DNA of 64,000 nt from Robiginitalea sp. SC105 (GCF_014243345.1 NZ_JACLZF010000001.1:992001-1056000), one strand, 5' to 3'. Positions 25,117 to 34,145 are shown, counted from the stretch's first letter. A program made the numbers and translations. The notes: generated by a model not told the origin, from the letters alone.

Positions 25117-25760
25117 TTCAGCTTCGTGTGGGTTGGATTTTTGTGGGGTTCCTTTTTCCCGCCTGCCGCAAGTAGCCAGATAGCAAAAGAAAGCTCCCCG
25201 ATAATACTGGGAATGGCAACCAGCGCCAAGAAGACATTGCTGTATGTGGCATAGTCTTCCAGGAGGAAATGGGCGCCTGTATCCACTGCGTACATGACAC
25301 CGGCAATCGCAAGAATAATTGAAATTATCCTGGGCTTTCCGATGATTCTGGCGAGCAGGACCAGATGGATCCCGAAAAAGAAAAGGGCGATCAGCCAGAT
25401 GGTATTGAACAGGTCTACCTGTCCCAGGACCTCTTCGGCCGTGGTTGCCGTCAGGGCAACCGGAAGGGCAAAGATGGCTACCCCCATAATGGCGGCATGC
25501 ATCATCCGGAAGTAGGTGCTCAGGTTGGAAAGCGCATGGCTTTTATATAATTCGCGGAGGGCCCAGGCAACCACCACGTCAAACACGACTGTCACCAAAA
25601 AGGCAAGTATACCGGCCCGGACCATCATGTCCTGCTCGCTGATCGTGCCCAGCGGGTCCTGCAGGAGCGATTCGACCACAAGGAAATTGGCGAATACCGC
25701 AGCGAAGAAAATGACCAGGTAGCTGCTGCCGGCGATGATTGAGAACGTTCTTGGCGTCAT
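25113..25760 (-). CDS. DUF4386 family membrane protein
   Basis: A 215-residue protein with about six helices: SIIAGSSYLVIFFAAVFANF, AGILAFLVTVVFDVVVAWALRELY, FRMMHAAIMGVAIFALPVAL, FNTIWLIALFFFGIHLVLLARI and two more. The ALRELYK and RMMHA segments are typical of DUF4386. Function is unknown. It lies 5 bp after a DUF6090 gene and overlaps the start of the amidase gene, so the four genes from 27283 down to 23620 look like one operon. Confidence 0.85.
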   Translation of the reverse strand: MTPRTFSIIAGSSYLVIFFAAVFANFLVVESLLQDPLGTISEQDMMVRAGILAFLVTVVFDVVVAWALRELYKSHALSNLSTYFRMMHAAIMGVAIFALPVALTATTAEEVLGQVDLFNTIWLIALFFFGIHLVLLARIIGKPRIISIILAIAGVMYAVDTGAHFLLEDYATYSNVFLALVAIPSIIGELSFAIWLLAAGGKKEPHKNPTHTKLK

Positions 25761-25765
25761 CTTAA

Positions 25766-26512
25766 TTAATCTATTTCAGAAAGGTACACTTCCATCCGGA
25801 CTTTCAATTCTTGCATCTTTCCGATCGTCAGGTTCAGGTTGTAGATGGCCTCTTGTTTGGTTCGTTTGTATAAGCCCAGTAGCCGATGGAAAGCCTTATC
25901 AGTTTTCATCCTGCCGATGTCCAGCGGCCGGTAAATGGCGCCAAAGCCCAGGGCGGGTTTTCCTGCCTCAACCGACTCAAAATAAATCAGGTATTCAGGG
26001 GCAAAATACTCCTTGATAAATTGTCGGTCCGTTTCCTCCCCCTTCCTTAAAAAATCGACATCGTTTTCGTAGAACTCCGTGATTGTCTTACGCAAACTGT
26101 CATTTCTCACAACGCCCAATCCAATGTTTTTCAGGTTATCGTAACCACTTGTATTTATTGAAAGGGTCGTGCTGAAATTCAATGTCCCGAATTTCGCCCC
26201 GATTGTGTCGGTATAGGTGGGATTTTGTAATACCTGCTCTTGGATTTCATCGGCCAGAGTGATCAGATTTTGGTTTATCCGGAGGTCATTTTCCAGGGAG
26301 GCAACCCCGGAATCCAGGTCACCCATAATTTCAGCCAGGACTTCTTTCTCGAGTGCAAGTTCTTTTTGGGATTCGTTCCAGTTGTTTACCTGCAGGGCGA
26401 TTAATATCCCAATCACCACCAGGGTGATTTCTCCAGCCGCGTAGAGGAGGTAGCGGCCGAGGCGGTTTCCGGAAAGGGCTTGTTGGCGCAAGGTGCGGAA
26501 GAATCGGATCAT
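25766..26512 (-). CDS. DUF6090 family protein (copy 2)
   Basis: A 248-residue signal-anchored protein: IRFFRTLRQQALSGNRLGRY, helix AAGEITLVVIGILIALQV, then NNWNESQKELALEKEVL and a long helical tail. Its tail (DLDSGVASLENDLRINQNLI) differs strongly from copy 1, so only the anchor is well conserved. It lies 9 bp after another DUF6090 gene and 5 bp before the DUF4386 gene; with such tight spacing, two DUF6090 proteins of different tail type would be made together. No enzymatic motif is seen. Confidence 0.85.
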   Translation of the reverse strand: MIRFFRTLRQQALSGNRLGRYLLYAAGEITLVVIGILIALQVNNWNESQKELALEKEVLAEIMGDLDSGVASLENDLRINQNLITLADEIQEQVLQNPTYTDTIGAKFGTLNFSTTLSINTSGYDNLKNIGLGVVRNDSLRKTITEFYENDVDFLRKGEETDRQFIKEYFAPEYLIYFESVEAGKPALGFGAIYRPLDIGRMKTDKAFHRLLGLYKRTKQEAIYNLNLTIGKMQELKVRMEVYLSEID

Positions 26513-26521
26513 TAAGAGTGG

Positions 26522-27283
26522 TTAGTATTTTTCGTTAAGCATCTTCAGCAGGCTTCGGGTCATGTCCAGCATTTCGTTCCGGACCCCGACAATGATGTTC
26601 TGCTGCTGGATTTTGTTGAGTATAAGTCCGTTCAGGGTTCCATACAATTCATTAAAGTCGGTGTTATCCCAGAACCGCTTCTCCAGTGGTCCCATTCGAT
26701 CGGGAAAAAGCGGATTTCCGAATGCGTCCTTTCCCGGTAGGTTGGGAAACTTGAGAATGCTTTGGGTATAAGTGGTGAACATGGCATTTATATTGTCTTC
26801 CAGCATGCCCAAAACCTGAAGCTGGTCTTTATGATGCCCGATCAGGGCCGTTGAAAGGGTAGAATCCAGCAGGTCCATATGCCCGTTGGCGTTGATCCGC
26901 TCAAAGGTGGAGGTATTCAGCGTATTCGAAGGGCTGTAATACGGATCAAAATCCTTTCTGAAAATCCGGATCAGCGTGTCCCTGGTGGCAGTTTCCGAAG
27001 TCATACGTTCAAAAAGCCCCATGGTATATTCCAGGTCCGTCGCCATATGGGAATTCAACTCTTTCAATAAAACAGTATCCAGGGCCAGGTCCCTTTTGAA
27101 GGATTCAATATAGGCCTGCCTGATTTGCTGGTTGTGCCGGTCTTCCTGCCAGGAATTGATCTGAAGGGCAATCAGGATACCCAGGACGACCAGTACGATT
27201 TCCCCTATGGCATACAGGAGGTAGTTGCGAACCCGGTTTTCATTGAGGAGGCGCTTTCGGAGGGTGCGGAATATGCGAAACAC
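26522..27283 (-). CDS. DUF6090 family protein (copy 3)
   Basis: A 253-residue paralogue that starts FRIFRTLRKRLLNENRVRNY, with helix AIGEIVLVVLGILIALQI and a diverged NSWQE in place of NNWNE. It is the first gene of the four-gene minus-strand run that ends with the amidase, so the promoter probably lies between 27284 and 27422, shared with the divergent isomerase-like gene. The tail is helical and contains no recognisable domain (GLFERMTSETATRD region onward). Confidence 0.82.
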   Translation of the reverse strand: MFRIFRTLRKRLLNENRVRNYLLYAIGEIVLVVLGILIALQINSWQEDRHNQQIRQAYIESFKRDLALDTVLLKELNSHMATDLEYTMGLFERMTSETATRDTLIRIFRKDFDPYYSPSNTLNTSTFERINANGHMDLLDSTLSTALIGHHKDQLQVLGMLEDNINAMFTTYTQSILKFPNLPGKDAFGNPLFPDRMGPLEKRFWDNTDFNELYGTLNGLILNKIQQQNIIVGVRNEMLDMTRSLLKMLNEKY

Positions 27284-27422
27284 GATGTCAGGTTGGTTTA
27301 TGGTTTAAAGTACGAAAAAGGATCAGAATGGAATTGCCATTGAATTAGGTTGAGGGCAAAGGCATTTATTGGTAAATTGGCAGGGAGGGGTGTCCAACCC
27401 CGGAAAACCAACCCGAATACCT

Positions 27423-28397
27423 ATGTCCATTCATTCCCGATCCCGCAGAAACGCACTGAAAACCGGCCTTACTGCCTCCCTGGGGCTGGCTTCCGGCATG
27501 GCCTTTTCCATGGAAGATGACCAGCCGAAGGGCCGGCGCGCAACCCAAAAACACGAGCTGCCTTTCCGTGTGAGTTTGAACACCTCCACACTGATGGCCT
27601 ATGAGTTGCCGGTAGACCAGCAGATCGACCTGATCGCCGGGGCGGGGTTTGACGGCACCGAACTCTGGATGCGCGATATCAGGGCCTACCTGGAGAAAGG
27701 GGGTGCACGGGCCGACCTGAAGGAAAAGCTCGAGGCCGGCAACCTCGTGCTGGAAAACATTATAGGATTCTCCCAATGGTGCAACGACGATCCGGAGGAG
27801 CGCAAAAAAGCCCTGGAGGTACTTCAGGGGGAAATGGAGATCATTGCCGACCTGGGGGGCGGCTACATCGCCACCCCGGTAATGGGCGTCGAAAAGCTGG
27901 ACCCTCTAAAATTCGACGAATATGCCCAACGCTACCGGGCCATCCTGGAGCTGGGCGATGAAACGGGCGTATACCCGCTACTGGAACTTTGGGGGATGGG
28001 GGCCCTGCACCGGGTTTCGGACTGTGCACAGATCACCATCGGCAGCGGCCATCCGAAAGCGGCCGTATTGCTGGATATCTATCATGTTCACCGCGGGGGC
28101 AACACCTGGGATACGGTCGACGTTTTGAACGGGGCCCGGCTGCCCGTCATCCACATGAACGACTACCCGGCAACGCCGGCCTGGAACGAACTCACCGACG
28201 GGGACCGGGTACTGCCCGGGGAAGGGGTCTGCCCCTTCGATACGGTGATTCCCAAACTTTACGCCGCAGGCTTCCGCGGCGGTTTTTCGGTGGAACTGTT
28301 TAACCAGGGCTACTGGTCCCGCTGGGATGCCAGGGAAATGCTGGAGCGGAGTTATGCCAGTACGGTAGCCGTGTTAACCGGGGCCATGAAGGGATAG
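27423..28397 (+). CDS. Sugar phosphate isomerase/epimerase-like TIM-barrel protein, Tat-exported
   Basis: A 324-residue protein of the xylose-isomerase-like TIM-barrel superfamily. The ATG at 27423 opens a leader with RSRRNALKTGL, a Tat-like twin-arginine signal, followed by FRVSLNTSTLMAYELPVDQQI. Barrel strands carry DLIAGAGFDGTELW, LENIIGFSQW, PLLELWGMG, AAVLLDIYHVHRGG (metal-type Asp/His), PVIHMNDYP and GGFSVELFNQGYW (Glu). These acidic and His residues form the usual divalent-metal site. An earlier in-frame ATG at 27369 adds an unconvincing tail. It is the only plus-strand gene in the middle of a minus-strand block and diverges from a DUF6090 operon. The substrate is unknown. Confidence 0.85.
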   Translation: MSIHSRSRRNALKTGLTASLGLASGMAFSMEDDQPKGRRATQKHELPFRVSLNTSTLMAYELPVDQQIDLIAGAGFDGTELWMRDIRAYLEKGGARADLKEKLEAGNLVLENIIGFSQWCNDDPEERKKALEVLQGEMEIIADLGGGYIATPVMGVEKLDPLKFDEYAQRYRAILELGDETGVYPLLELWGMGALHRVSDCAQITIGSGHPKAAVLLDIYHVHRGGNTWDTVDVLNGARLPVIHMNDYPATPAWNELTDGDRVLPGEGVCPFDTVIPKLYAAGFRGGFSVELFNQGYWSRWDAREMLERSYASTVAVLTGAMKG

Positions 28398-28405
28398 GAG
28401 TAAAA

Positions 28406-29203
28406 CTATAATTCAGAATCGATCATTTTTATAATGGTTTCCACCTTCTCCTGAAGCCCCATCATCTGTATTTTGGCCATATAGTTAAATGTCAGCATGT
28501 TTGAAATATGGTCTTCGAGGTCACTGTTATTGAGAAAATCGGCCGCTTCGGGTTTTTCCATGGATTTTCCGATGAGGGTAGCAACCCGGACATTTTTGTT
28601 GAACGTCATGATGTTAACCATGGCCGGATCGTTTAACAGGTCATTCTGAATATTCCTCAGGGAATACTTTTCGGTTAAAAAAGGGATATACGTTCTGTCC
28701 CTGTGTTCCCTCCAGATAATCTCCTCTTCAATGGCAAAGCTTATGTCCCCGTTCCAACCGGATATGAGTTGCCTGAGCGTATCGTTTTGGATCAAATACA
28801 ACTTCCCGGAATTTATGATATCGCTGGTAACCCCCAGGGAAGCATCAAAGGTTGGGGCCGGAAGCGTTCTCGAGAGTAAAAAATCCAGGGTATCCGGGTT
28901 TATATTGGCTGTCGGGTTGTTTATAAGGGAAAGGATTTCAATCCCACTATTCAGCAGGCGTTCCCGAAGGGCAAACTTATCGTGCAACTGGTCCAGGTTT
29001 GTCTGGAATTCCGAGCGGAGCTGCCTTAGGATCTGTCGTTCCTCCTTGCGATCCTGGTATGCTTCATTCCAATTGTTTACCTGTAATGCAAGCAGAATGC
29101 CTATCATGACCAAAGCTATTTCCCCGAAAGCATAAAGCGCATACGTTCTGAAGCTATTGCCGGTCAATAAGCGCCGTCTGATATTTCTGAAGAATCTTAG
29201 CAT
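28406..29203 (-). CDS. DUF6090 family protein (copy 4)
   Basis: A 265-residue copy: LRFFRNIRRRLLTGNSFRTY, helix AFGEIALVMIGILLALQV, NNWNEAYQDRKEERQILRQL. From the membrane helix onward it resembles copy 5 (33308) more than its other neighbours: RQILRQLRSEFQTNLDQL against VILRQLRTEFKSNLQQL, and the later WREHRDRTYIPFLTEKY against WKEYRNNAYVPFLVAHY. That shared periplasmic segment suggests a subgroup with the same job. It lies 22 bp after a small single-helix membrane protein gene. Confidence 0.85.
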   Translation of the reverse strand: MLRFFRNIRRRLLTGNSFRTYALYAFGEIALVMIGILLALQVNNWNEAYQDRKEERQILRQLRSEFQTNLDQLHDKFALRERLLNSGIEILSLINNPTANINPDTLDFLLSRTLPAPTFDASLGVTSDIINSGKLYLIQNDTLRQLISGWNGDISFAIEEEIIWREHRDRTYIPFLTEKYSLRNIQNDLLNDPAMVNIMTFNKNVRVATLIGKSMEKPEAADFLNNSDLEDHISNMLTFNYMAKIQMMGLQEKVETIIKMIDSEL

Positions 29204-29225
29204 GGTTCAGGGGTTGGTTTTCCGG

Positions 29226-29732
29226 TTATTCTTCAGAAAAGTCCTTGTAAACACTATTTATGGATTCATTGTTATTTACAACCTCTTCTATGTAATCCCG
29301 GAATTCCTTGAAAAAGAACGATTTGCGTTGTTTCCAGTAAAAATGGAACCCAGGTTGATCCTTTACCCCCAGGATAACGGAAGTCAGGGCATTGCGCATC
29401 TCAGCGTCCAGGGTCCCTTCCTTGGACAGGTAATAACTGTTCTGAAAAATGATGAAGATCCCATGCACATTCATTACGGCCTGAAATCTTTGCTGGGGGG
29501 TCAACGAATCCGGGGCTGCCATGAAGTTGTAGAACAACTCGCTGGATTGTTGGTTGTTCCCGATTTGCTGATACCAATCCCCAAGGGATGAAATGGTTGC
29601 CGATGCATTTGCAGATTTGGTGGCCTTGGCATTCTCCCTGAACTGAAAGCCGACAAAAACCAGGGAAATCAATACGGCGAACCCCCCGATGATTTCTGCC
29701 AGCAAGGCCAATTTTTTAAGCTTGACTTTCAT
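29226..29732 (-). CDS. Single-pass membrane protein with helical tail, hypothetical
   Basis: A 168-residue protein with a basic start (KVKLKKLALL), a membrane helix (IIGGFAVLISLVFVGFQF) and then RENAKATKSANASATISSLG and helical segments ending FFKEFRDYIEEVVNNNES. The topology copies that of the DUF6090 proteins, with an N-terminal anchor and helical outer part, but the NNWNE motif is missing. I do not recognise the family. It sits between an exported S9 peptidase gene and DUF6090 copy 4 on the same strand. Confidence 0.7.
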   Translation of the reverse strand: MKVKLKKLALLAEIIGGFAVLISLVFVGFQFRENAKATKSANASATISSLGDWYQQIGNNQQSSELFYNFMAAPDSLTPQQRFQAVMNVHGIFIIFQNSYYLSKEGTLDAEMRNALTSVILGVKDQPGFHFYWKQRKSFFFKEFRDYIEEVVNNNESINSVYKDFSEE

Positions 29733-29802
29733 ATAGTTTTTTTAAACATGATCCCAGCGGCCCGGGACTGTAATTTCCTGGTCTCTTGGCGCGCAATTTC
29801 CC

Positions 29803-31836
29803 TCAATCCAGCTTCCGGTCAAAAAAGTCCCGGGTAGCCTGATACGCGCGATACCAGTTATCGTGCAGGAGGAAGCCGTGGACCTCATCCGGGAACACAA
29901 GTTGCTCGAATTCCACACCGAGTTCCCGGAGTTTCCCTGCCTTGAGGACGGTTTCGCTGAAGGGCACGTTCCGGTCATCGTCCCCGTGGATCAACAGGAC
30001 GGGAGACTTCCATCCCTCCATTACGGCGATTGGGGAGGAGTCATAGGCTTTCTTGGCAAATTCGGGTTTGGCCAGGCGGTTGTAACTGGGCATGAATCCC
30101 TGGATCACATTGTTCCAGTCATACACCCCGTGTATGTCCACCCCGGCCCTGAACCGATCTGAATTCCGCGCCAGTCCGAGGGCGGTCAGGTAGCCCCCGT
30201 AGGAGCCCCCCCAAAGGCCGATGCGGGAGGCATCCACCTGCGGGTGGTTCTGCAAAAAATCGGCGGCCGCAAGGACATCGCGGTATTCGCTGGCACCGCC
30301 TGCCCCGTAATCCAGCGCTTCCCGGAACTCCATGCCGTACCCGATACCGCTGCGGTAATTCACGCTCAGCACGATATATCCACTTTGTGCCAGGTACTGG
30401 TTCATCGCATAGGCGTAGTGGTAATAATCCCGGTGGTGGAAACCGAGGAACATCTGCCGGCGCGACCCCCCGTGGAAAAAGAGGACGGCCGGGGCTTTCT
30501 CCCCGGGTTTCAGCCCGGGTGGGACGAAGAGCTGGCCGTAGGACGGATGGCCGTCACTGGCTGTGAGTTCCACAGGTTTGGGGACGACCAGGGATTCGGA
30601 GGGGTAGTTGATATCCCGGGTAATGGCCACCGGCTTGCCTGCGGAAAGCCTTTTTACATTCGCCGGCTCCGTGGCGCCCGAGCCCAGGAAGAATACGCTT
30701 CCATCCGTCTTCACCACAGGGGACCATTCCAGGGACTCGCCCCTGGTAAGGGTCCTCAGGTTCCCGTCGTAAGATGCCAGGTGCGGCCGGTTCCGGTCTT
30801 CCTGGTTGGAATTGAAGACCAGGGTATTCCGATCCGGGCCCTGGGATACGTATTGCACTTCCCCGGGCCCCGGCGTAATGAGTTTGGGCGCACCCCCGGA
30901 AGCAGGGAGTTCGTACAGGTGCGTCCACCCGTCCTTCTCCCAGGGGAAGACCAGGGTGTTGCGGGACGTCCAGAAAAGCTGGTTGTCTGCGGCTATTTCC
31001 CGGAACACGCTGCCGGTACCCGGATCGGCGGTAAATACGGTCGTGCCTTGCCCGCCGCCGACCTTTGTAATTACTATCGAAAAGGGGAGTCCTGCCCTTT
31101 GGGGCACGAACAACTCGGGTTCCGTATACGGGATGCGCAGGAAGGCCACCTGGTCGCCGTTGGGGGACCAGGCAGGATTAGAATCCCGGTCGATACCCGG
31201 GTCCAGGAACGTGAAGTCCCCCGAAGAAAATTCATAGACCCCGATAAAGCTGTGGTCCCCCCGGCTGTTTACAAACGCCAGTTTGGACTGGTCGGGGGAG
31301 GGGGTCAGGTCGGAGACGGATCCCCTGACTTCGAAGAGCGCTTTGGCGTTTTCACCGCCTGCATCCATGACCCAGGGCTGCCCCTTTTTCAGGAAAAGGA
31401 CGCGTTCACCAAGGGGCAGCGGGTGGTGCCCTTCCTGCACGGACTCATTGGCCCCATCCCCCAGGGAAATCCGGTAAATCATTTGCTTTGGCGGGTCGGG
31501 CATGCTGGTCGGGTTGGGGTATTCCCCCTGCCGGTTGGCCGAGCCACCGCGGACAAACCAGAGGTTTTGCCCCATGGCATCAAAAGCGAGTTCCCCTAGG
31601 GCCTGCCCGTCGTCGGATGAAAAATCCGTCAACCGGACCGGGAGGTATTCCGGCCCGCGTGCGTAATAGATATTCCGGACCCCTTCGGCGTTTTCCACCC
31701 AGGCGACCTGGTCGGTAGTGGCGGAGGCGGTGAGTTCGGAAGGGAAACTGTATCCGAGTAGTTGCTTCAAGGTAGGTTGCTGGCCCTGCAGGCAGGAAAG
31801 GCAAAGCAAGAACAGGTAGGTGAAAATGCGCTTCAT
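29803..31836 (-). CDS. S9 family prolyl oligopeptidase, exported
   Basis: A 677-residue exported peptidase with signal FTYLFLLCLSCLQGQ. The N-terminal two thirds form a beta-propeller of WD40-like blades (SPDQSKLAFVNSRGDHS, NPAWSPNGDQVAFLR, ESLEWSPVVKTDGSVFFLG). The C-terminal alpha/beta hydrolase has VLFFHGGSRRQ (oxyanion region), the nucleophile in GLWGGSYGGYL, the Asp in HGDDDRNVPF and the catalytic His in VHGFLLH. It cleaves short peptides in the periplasm, probably removing dipeptides or post-proline fragments. It begins a minus-strand run with the small membrane protein and DUF6090 copy 4. Confidence 0.93.
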   Translation of the reverse strand: MKRIFTYLFLLCLSCLQGQQPTLKQLLGYSFPSELTASATTDQVAWVENAEGVRNIYYARGPEYLPVRLTDFSSDDGQALGELAFDAMGQNLWFVRGGSANRQGEYPNPTSMPDPPKQMIYRISLGDGANESVQEGHHPLPLGERVLFLKKGQPWVMDAGGENAKALFEVRGSVSDLTPSPDQSKLAFVNSRGDHSFIGVYEFSSGDFTFLDPGIDRDSNPAWSPNGDQVAFLRIPYTEPELFVPQRAGLPFSIVITKVGGGQGTTVFTADPGTGSVFREIAADNQLFWTSRNTLVFPWEKDGWTHLYELPASGGAPKLITPGPGEVQYVSQGPDRNTLVFNSNQEDRNRPHLASYDGNLRTLTRGESLEWSPVVKTDGSVFFLGSGATEPANVKRLSAGKPVAITRDINYPSESLVVPKPVELTASDGHPSYGQLFVPPGLKPGEKAPAVLFFHGGSRRQMFLGFHHRDYYHYAYAMNQYLAQSGYIVLSVNYRSGIGYGMEFREALDYGAGGASEYRDVLAAADFLQNHPQVDASRIGLWGGSYGGYLTALGLARNSDRFRAGVDIHGVYDWNNVIQGFMPSYNRLAKPEFAKKAYDSSPIAVMEGWKSPVLLIHGDDDRNVPFSETVLKAGKLRELGVEFEQLVFPDEVHGFLLHDNWYRAYQATRDFFDRKLD

Positions 31837-32022
31837 GGTTGGTTTTTAGTGGTCCTGAAGATACACAATTGCAGCAAGTTGGCGGTGTGTAATTTGTTGT
31901 TTGCGGTACCGCCCGGCTATCCAGGCAAACTGACCGGCGTCATTTCAATTGCCCCGGGGTAGGTATATATTGAAAGGTTCTTTACTGATGAAGTACCAAT
32001 TTTGAATTAAAAATTTACAACC

Positions 32023-32454
32023 ATGAAAACAGCAGGTTTGATTTTTTTATTCATTGCGATTTCCTTTATGAATAGTTGCAATACTCCCCAGGATGCCCAG
32101 GGGCTCCTTGAAAACCCGGAGCTGCGGGGCGAACTCATGAACCACATGGCAGCAAATGACACGTACATGATGGAGTTTATGGATAAGTTGCAGGACAGCG
32201 AACACGGCATGCAGATGATGATGGGCAATCAGCGGATGATGGACCATATGATGGGCGGGGAAGGGATGCAGCGGATGATGCAGGACAGCACGAGGATGAA
32301 CCGCATGATGAGTGCCATGATGTCGGACCCTGAAATGATGGGCGCCATGATGCAGATGATGCACGGCAAGGGGATGCTCAGCGAGGATTGCATGCATACC
32401 GGCATGCAAATGATGGAAGGCAGTGGAAAAGGGATGATGGAAGATAACCAGTAA
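32023..32454 (+). CDS. Methionine-rich lipoprotein, probable copper-binding
   Basis: A 143-residue lipoprotein with signal LIFLFIAISFMNSC. By direct count 36 of 143 residues are methionine, mostly as MM pairs (RMMDHMMGGEGMQRMM, MMGAMMQMMHG), with scattered His. Such Met/His-rich periplasmic proteins bind Cu(I) or Ag(I) in known systems; here the metal is inferred from composition only. An NPELRGELMNHM(A) segment precedes the Met tract. It is followed after 37 bp by a SHOCT protein gene, and a broken MerT-like transporter lies 280 bp away, so this looks like part of a metal-handling patch. Confidence 0.75.
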   Translation: MKTAGLIFLFIAISFMNSCNTPQDAQGLLENPELRGELMNHMAANDTYMMEFMDKLQDSEHGMQMMMGNQRMMDHMMGGEGMQRMMQDSTRMNRMMSAMMSDPEMMGAMMQMMHGKGMLSEDCMHTGMQMMEGSGKGMMEDNQ

Positions 32455-32491
32455 CGGGCACGCTTATTAACAACGGTTAAGATTTTGGACC

Positions 32492-32698
32492 ATGCATTAT
32501 TTCAATGAACATTGGGGAGGTATGCACGCATTCTGGTGGGTATTCTGGATTGTGGTACTCGTATTGGTATACCTCCGGCCATGGGAGCAAAAAAGGACTG
32601 AAGATCCCCTCCAATTATTGAAAAGGCGGCTTGCCAAAGGCGAAATATCCCGCAAGGAATACGAGGAAATCAAGAAGACGCTGCTAAAGGACCAGTAG
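32492..32698 (+). CDS. Small membrane protein with SHOCT domain
   Basis: A 68-residue protein: His/Trp-rich start (MHYFNEHWGGMHAFWWVF), one helix (WIVVLVLVYLRPW) and a C-terminal SHOCT motif (DPLQLLKRRLAKGEISRKEYEEIKKTLL). SHOCT is a short C-terminal oligomerisation or binding module. The His and Met residues ahead of the helix could ligate metal. It follows the Met-rich lipoprotein gene by 37 bp on the same strand, and the pairing of Met-rich plus SHOCT proteins is seen in copper regions of other bacteria. Confidence 0.8.
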   Translation: MHYFNEHWGGMHAFWWVFWIVVLVLVYLRPWEQKRTEDPLQLLKRRLAKGEISRKEYEEIKKTLLKDQ

Positions 32699-32731
32699 AC
32701 CGGAACATCCGCTACTTTAGGCGGCCTTGCC

Positions 32732-32854
32732 CTATCGATGATTATTCCTTCCCAGGCCGGAGGTTAACGCCAGAAGGGGGGTTATGCAGCAGAGGGAAGC
32801 TGCTATCGCGGGCACGATTGCCAGACTAACGGTTGTTTGCTTTAATGCAGACAT
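32732..32854 (-). pseudogene. Truncated MerT-type mercuric transport gene
   Basis: The 40-residue frame MSALKQTTVSLAIVPAIAAS followed by LCCITPLLALTSGLG is the first helix of a MerT/MerTP mercury importer, with the conserved SLCCITP cysteine pair. It stops after GRNNHR, so the remaining helices and any fused MerP domain are missing. A deletion after the first helix is likely. The CC pair is intact. It sits convergent with the SHOCT gene in the putative metal patch. Confidence 0.65.
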
Positions 32855-32915
32855 GGTACGATTTTAGATTACCCTTAACGGCCTGTGACAAACCGGTTAT
32901 CAGGTAGCGGAATCC

Positions 32916-33203
32916 TCAATTCCTTAATTGGAAAAGAAGATCCATGGTTTCAATATTTGGGGCTTCAATAACTTCATAGGCGCCTGGGATGCTTTTGGCC
33001 AGATCGGTTTCCCTGAAGGACTTGAGGGATTCCGGCGAATCCCAGATGTAAATACCGGCGTATTCGTTGGGCTGTCCCGTTTTGGCGTAGTATTTCTGGA
33101 GAAGTCCCGGGATCGCCCTGAACCGGGGTTCCCTTTCCCTTGCCCTTTTTAACAACTCATCTTCGGCAAGGTTCGTTTTCAATTTTATTACTTGTATGAT
33201 CAT
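32916..33203 (-). CDS. Dimeric alpha-beta barrel monooxygenase-like protein (YdhR/ABM type)
   Basis: A 95-residue protein: IIQVIKLKTNLAEDELLKRARER, FRAIPGLLQKYYAKTGQPNEYAGIYIWDSPESLKSFRET and KSIPGAYEVIEAPNIET. The strand-helix-strand-strand-helix-strand order and the GIYIWDSPES segment fit the ferredoxin-like ABM/YdhR superfamily of small cofactor-free monooxygenase-like proteins. It has no signal. The reaction is unknown. It is alone, between the MerT remnant and DUF6090 copy 5, with about 100 AT-rich bases after it. Confidence 0.75.
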   Translation of the reverse strand: MIIQVIKLKTNLAEDELLKRAREREPRFRAIPGLLQKYYAKTGQPNEYAGIYIWDSPESLKSFRETDLAKSIPGAYEVIEAPNIETMDLLFQLRN

Positions 33204-33307
33204 GCCATTGGTTGGTTTGTTGATTGAAATTTAAAAAAAATCCGGATTACTAAACAGGCCTCAGGAACGCTTACTTTTATTTACGGTAATTGACAGTTGT
33301 CTTTCGG

Positions 33308-34102
33308 TTATCTCGCCCGGATTGCATCGTTCAACAGGTCCAGTATTTCAACAATCCGATTCCGAAGCACCTCCGATTGGTTCAGGGCATGGACGTTTTT
33401 GGTGAAGCACCTTTCCAGGTGATCCTCATAATCGGGGTGGTTTAACAGAGCATTGTAATCCTCTGGGTGCCTGGTAACCCCTATTTCAGGACTCAATCCT
33501 TTCGTATCATCTTCAATCAGGTACTTTCCAAGGACGTTCGTGCTGTAGGCAGCGTTCCTGATGGTCCTCAGCTGGTAGTGGGCAACAAGGAAGGGCACAT
33601 AGGCATTGTTGCGATACTCTTTCCAGCTCATGTCATCCTCCCTTACATCCGCAATTTCCGAGGTCCAGTAAGAAAGCTTTTGCTTTAAGCTGTCGTTTTT
33701 GATGATTTTCAGGTCGCCGGATCCGGCCAGGTCATTGACGACGGGATCGAATGTGGTGTACGGGATGGTCCGGGCAATGTGGTAGTCAATGCTATCCTTG
33801 TCCCGCAGGTCTGGAAAATCGATATACTTCAAAAGCTGCAGGGCAGAATGGATGGCTTCCTTTTTGGAACTGATTTTTTGATCCAGCTGCTGCAGATTGC
33901 TTTTGAATTCGGTCCGCAGTTGTCTTAATATGACCGTTTCCTGCAGGCGTTCCTTCCTGTTTTCATTCCAATTATTGATGCTTAATGCAATTAAAATCCC
34001 GATAACCACAAGAACAATCTCGCCGGTTGCATACAGGAGGTATTTCCTGAAATTGTTTTTGGCCAGCAGTCGCTGCCTGATTTTCCTGAAGAATTTTATC
34101 AT
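33308..34102 (-). CDS. DUF6090 family protein (copy 5)
   Basis: A 264-residue copy: IKFFRKIRQRLLAKNNFRKY, helix ATGEIVLVVIGILIALSI, NNWNENRKERLQ. The tail matches copy 4 in register (VILRQLRTEFKSNLQQL, DDMSWKEYRNNAYVPFLVAHY) and, more loosely, copy 6. It is the last gene of a five-gene minus-strand run with an NTF2-like, a VOC, a multi-TM and an MDR reductase gene. The final helix (HALNQSEVLRNRIVEILDLLN) looks coiled. Confidence 0.85.
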   Translation of the reverse strand: MIKFFRKIRQRLLAKNNFRKYLLYATGEIVLVVIGILIALSINNWNENRKERLQETVILRQLRTEFKSNLQQLDQKISSKKEAIHSALQLLKYIDFPDLRDKDSIDYHIARTIPYTTFDPVVNDLAGSGDLKIIKNDSLKQKLSYWTSEIADVREDDMSWKEYRNNAYVPFLVAHYQLRTIRNAAYSTNVLGKYLIEDDTKGLSPEIGVTRHPEDYNALLNHPDYEDHLERCFTKNVHALNQSEVLRNRIVEILDLLNDAIRAR

Positions 34103-34145
34103 TTGTCCGTGGTTCGCGCTAACCCCTTATGAGATACCAGACTCA

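Noticed and set aside
30244-31599. Long plus-strand frame opposite the S9 peptidase
   Set aside because: Shadow of the peptidase; no domain or start signal.
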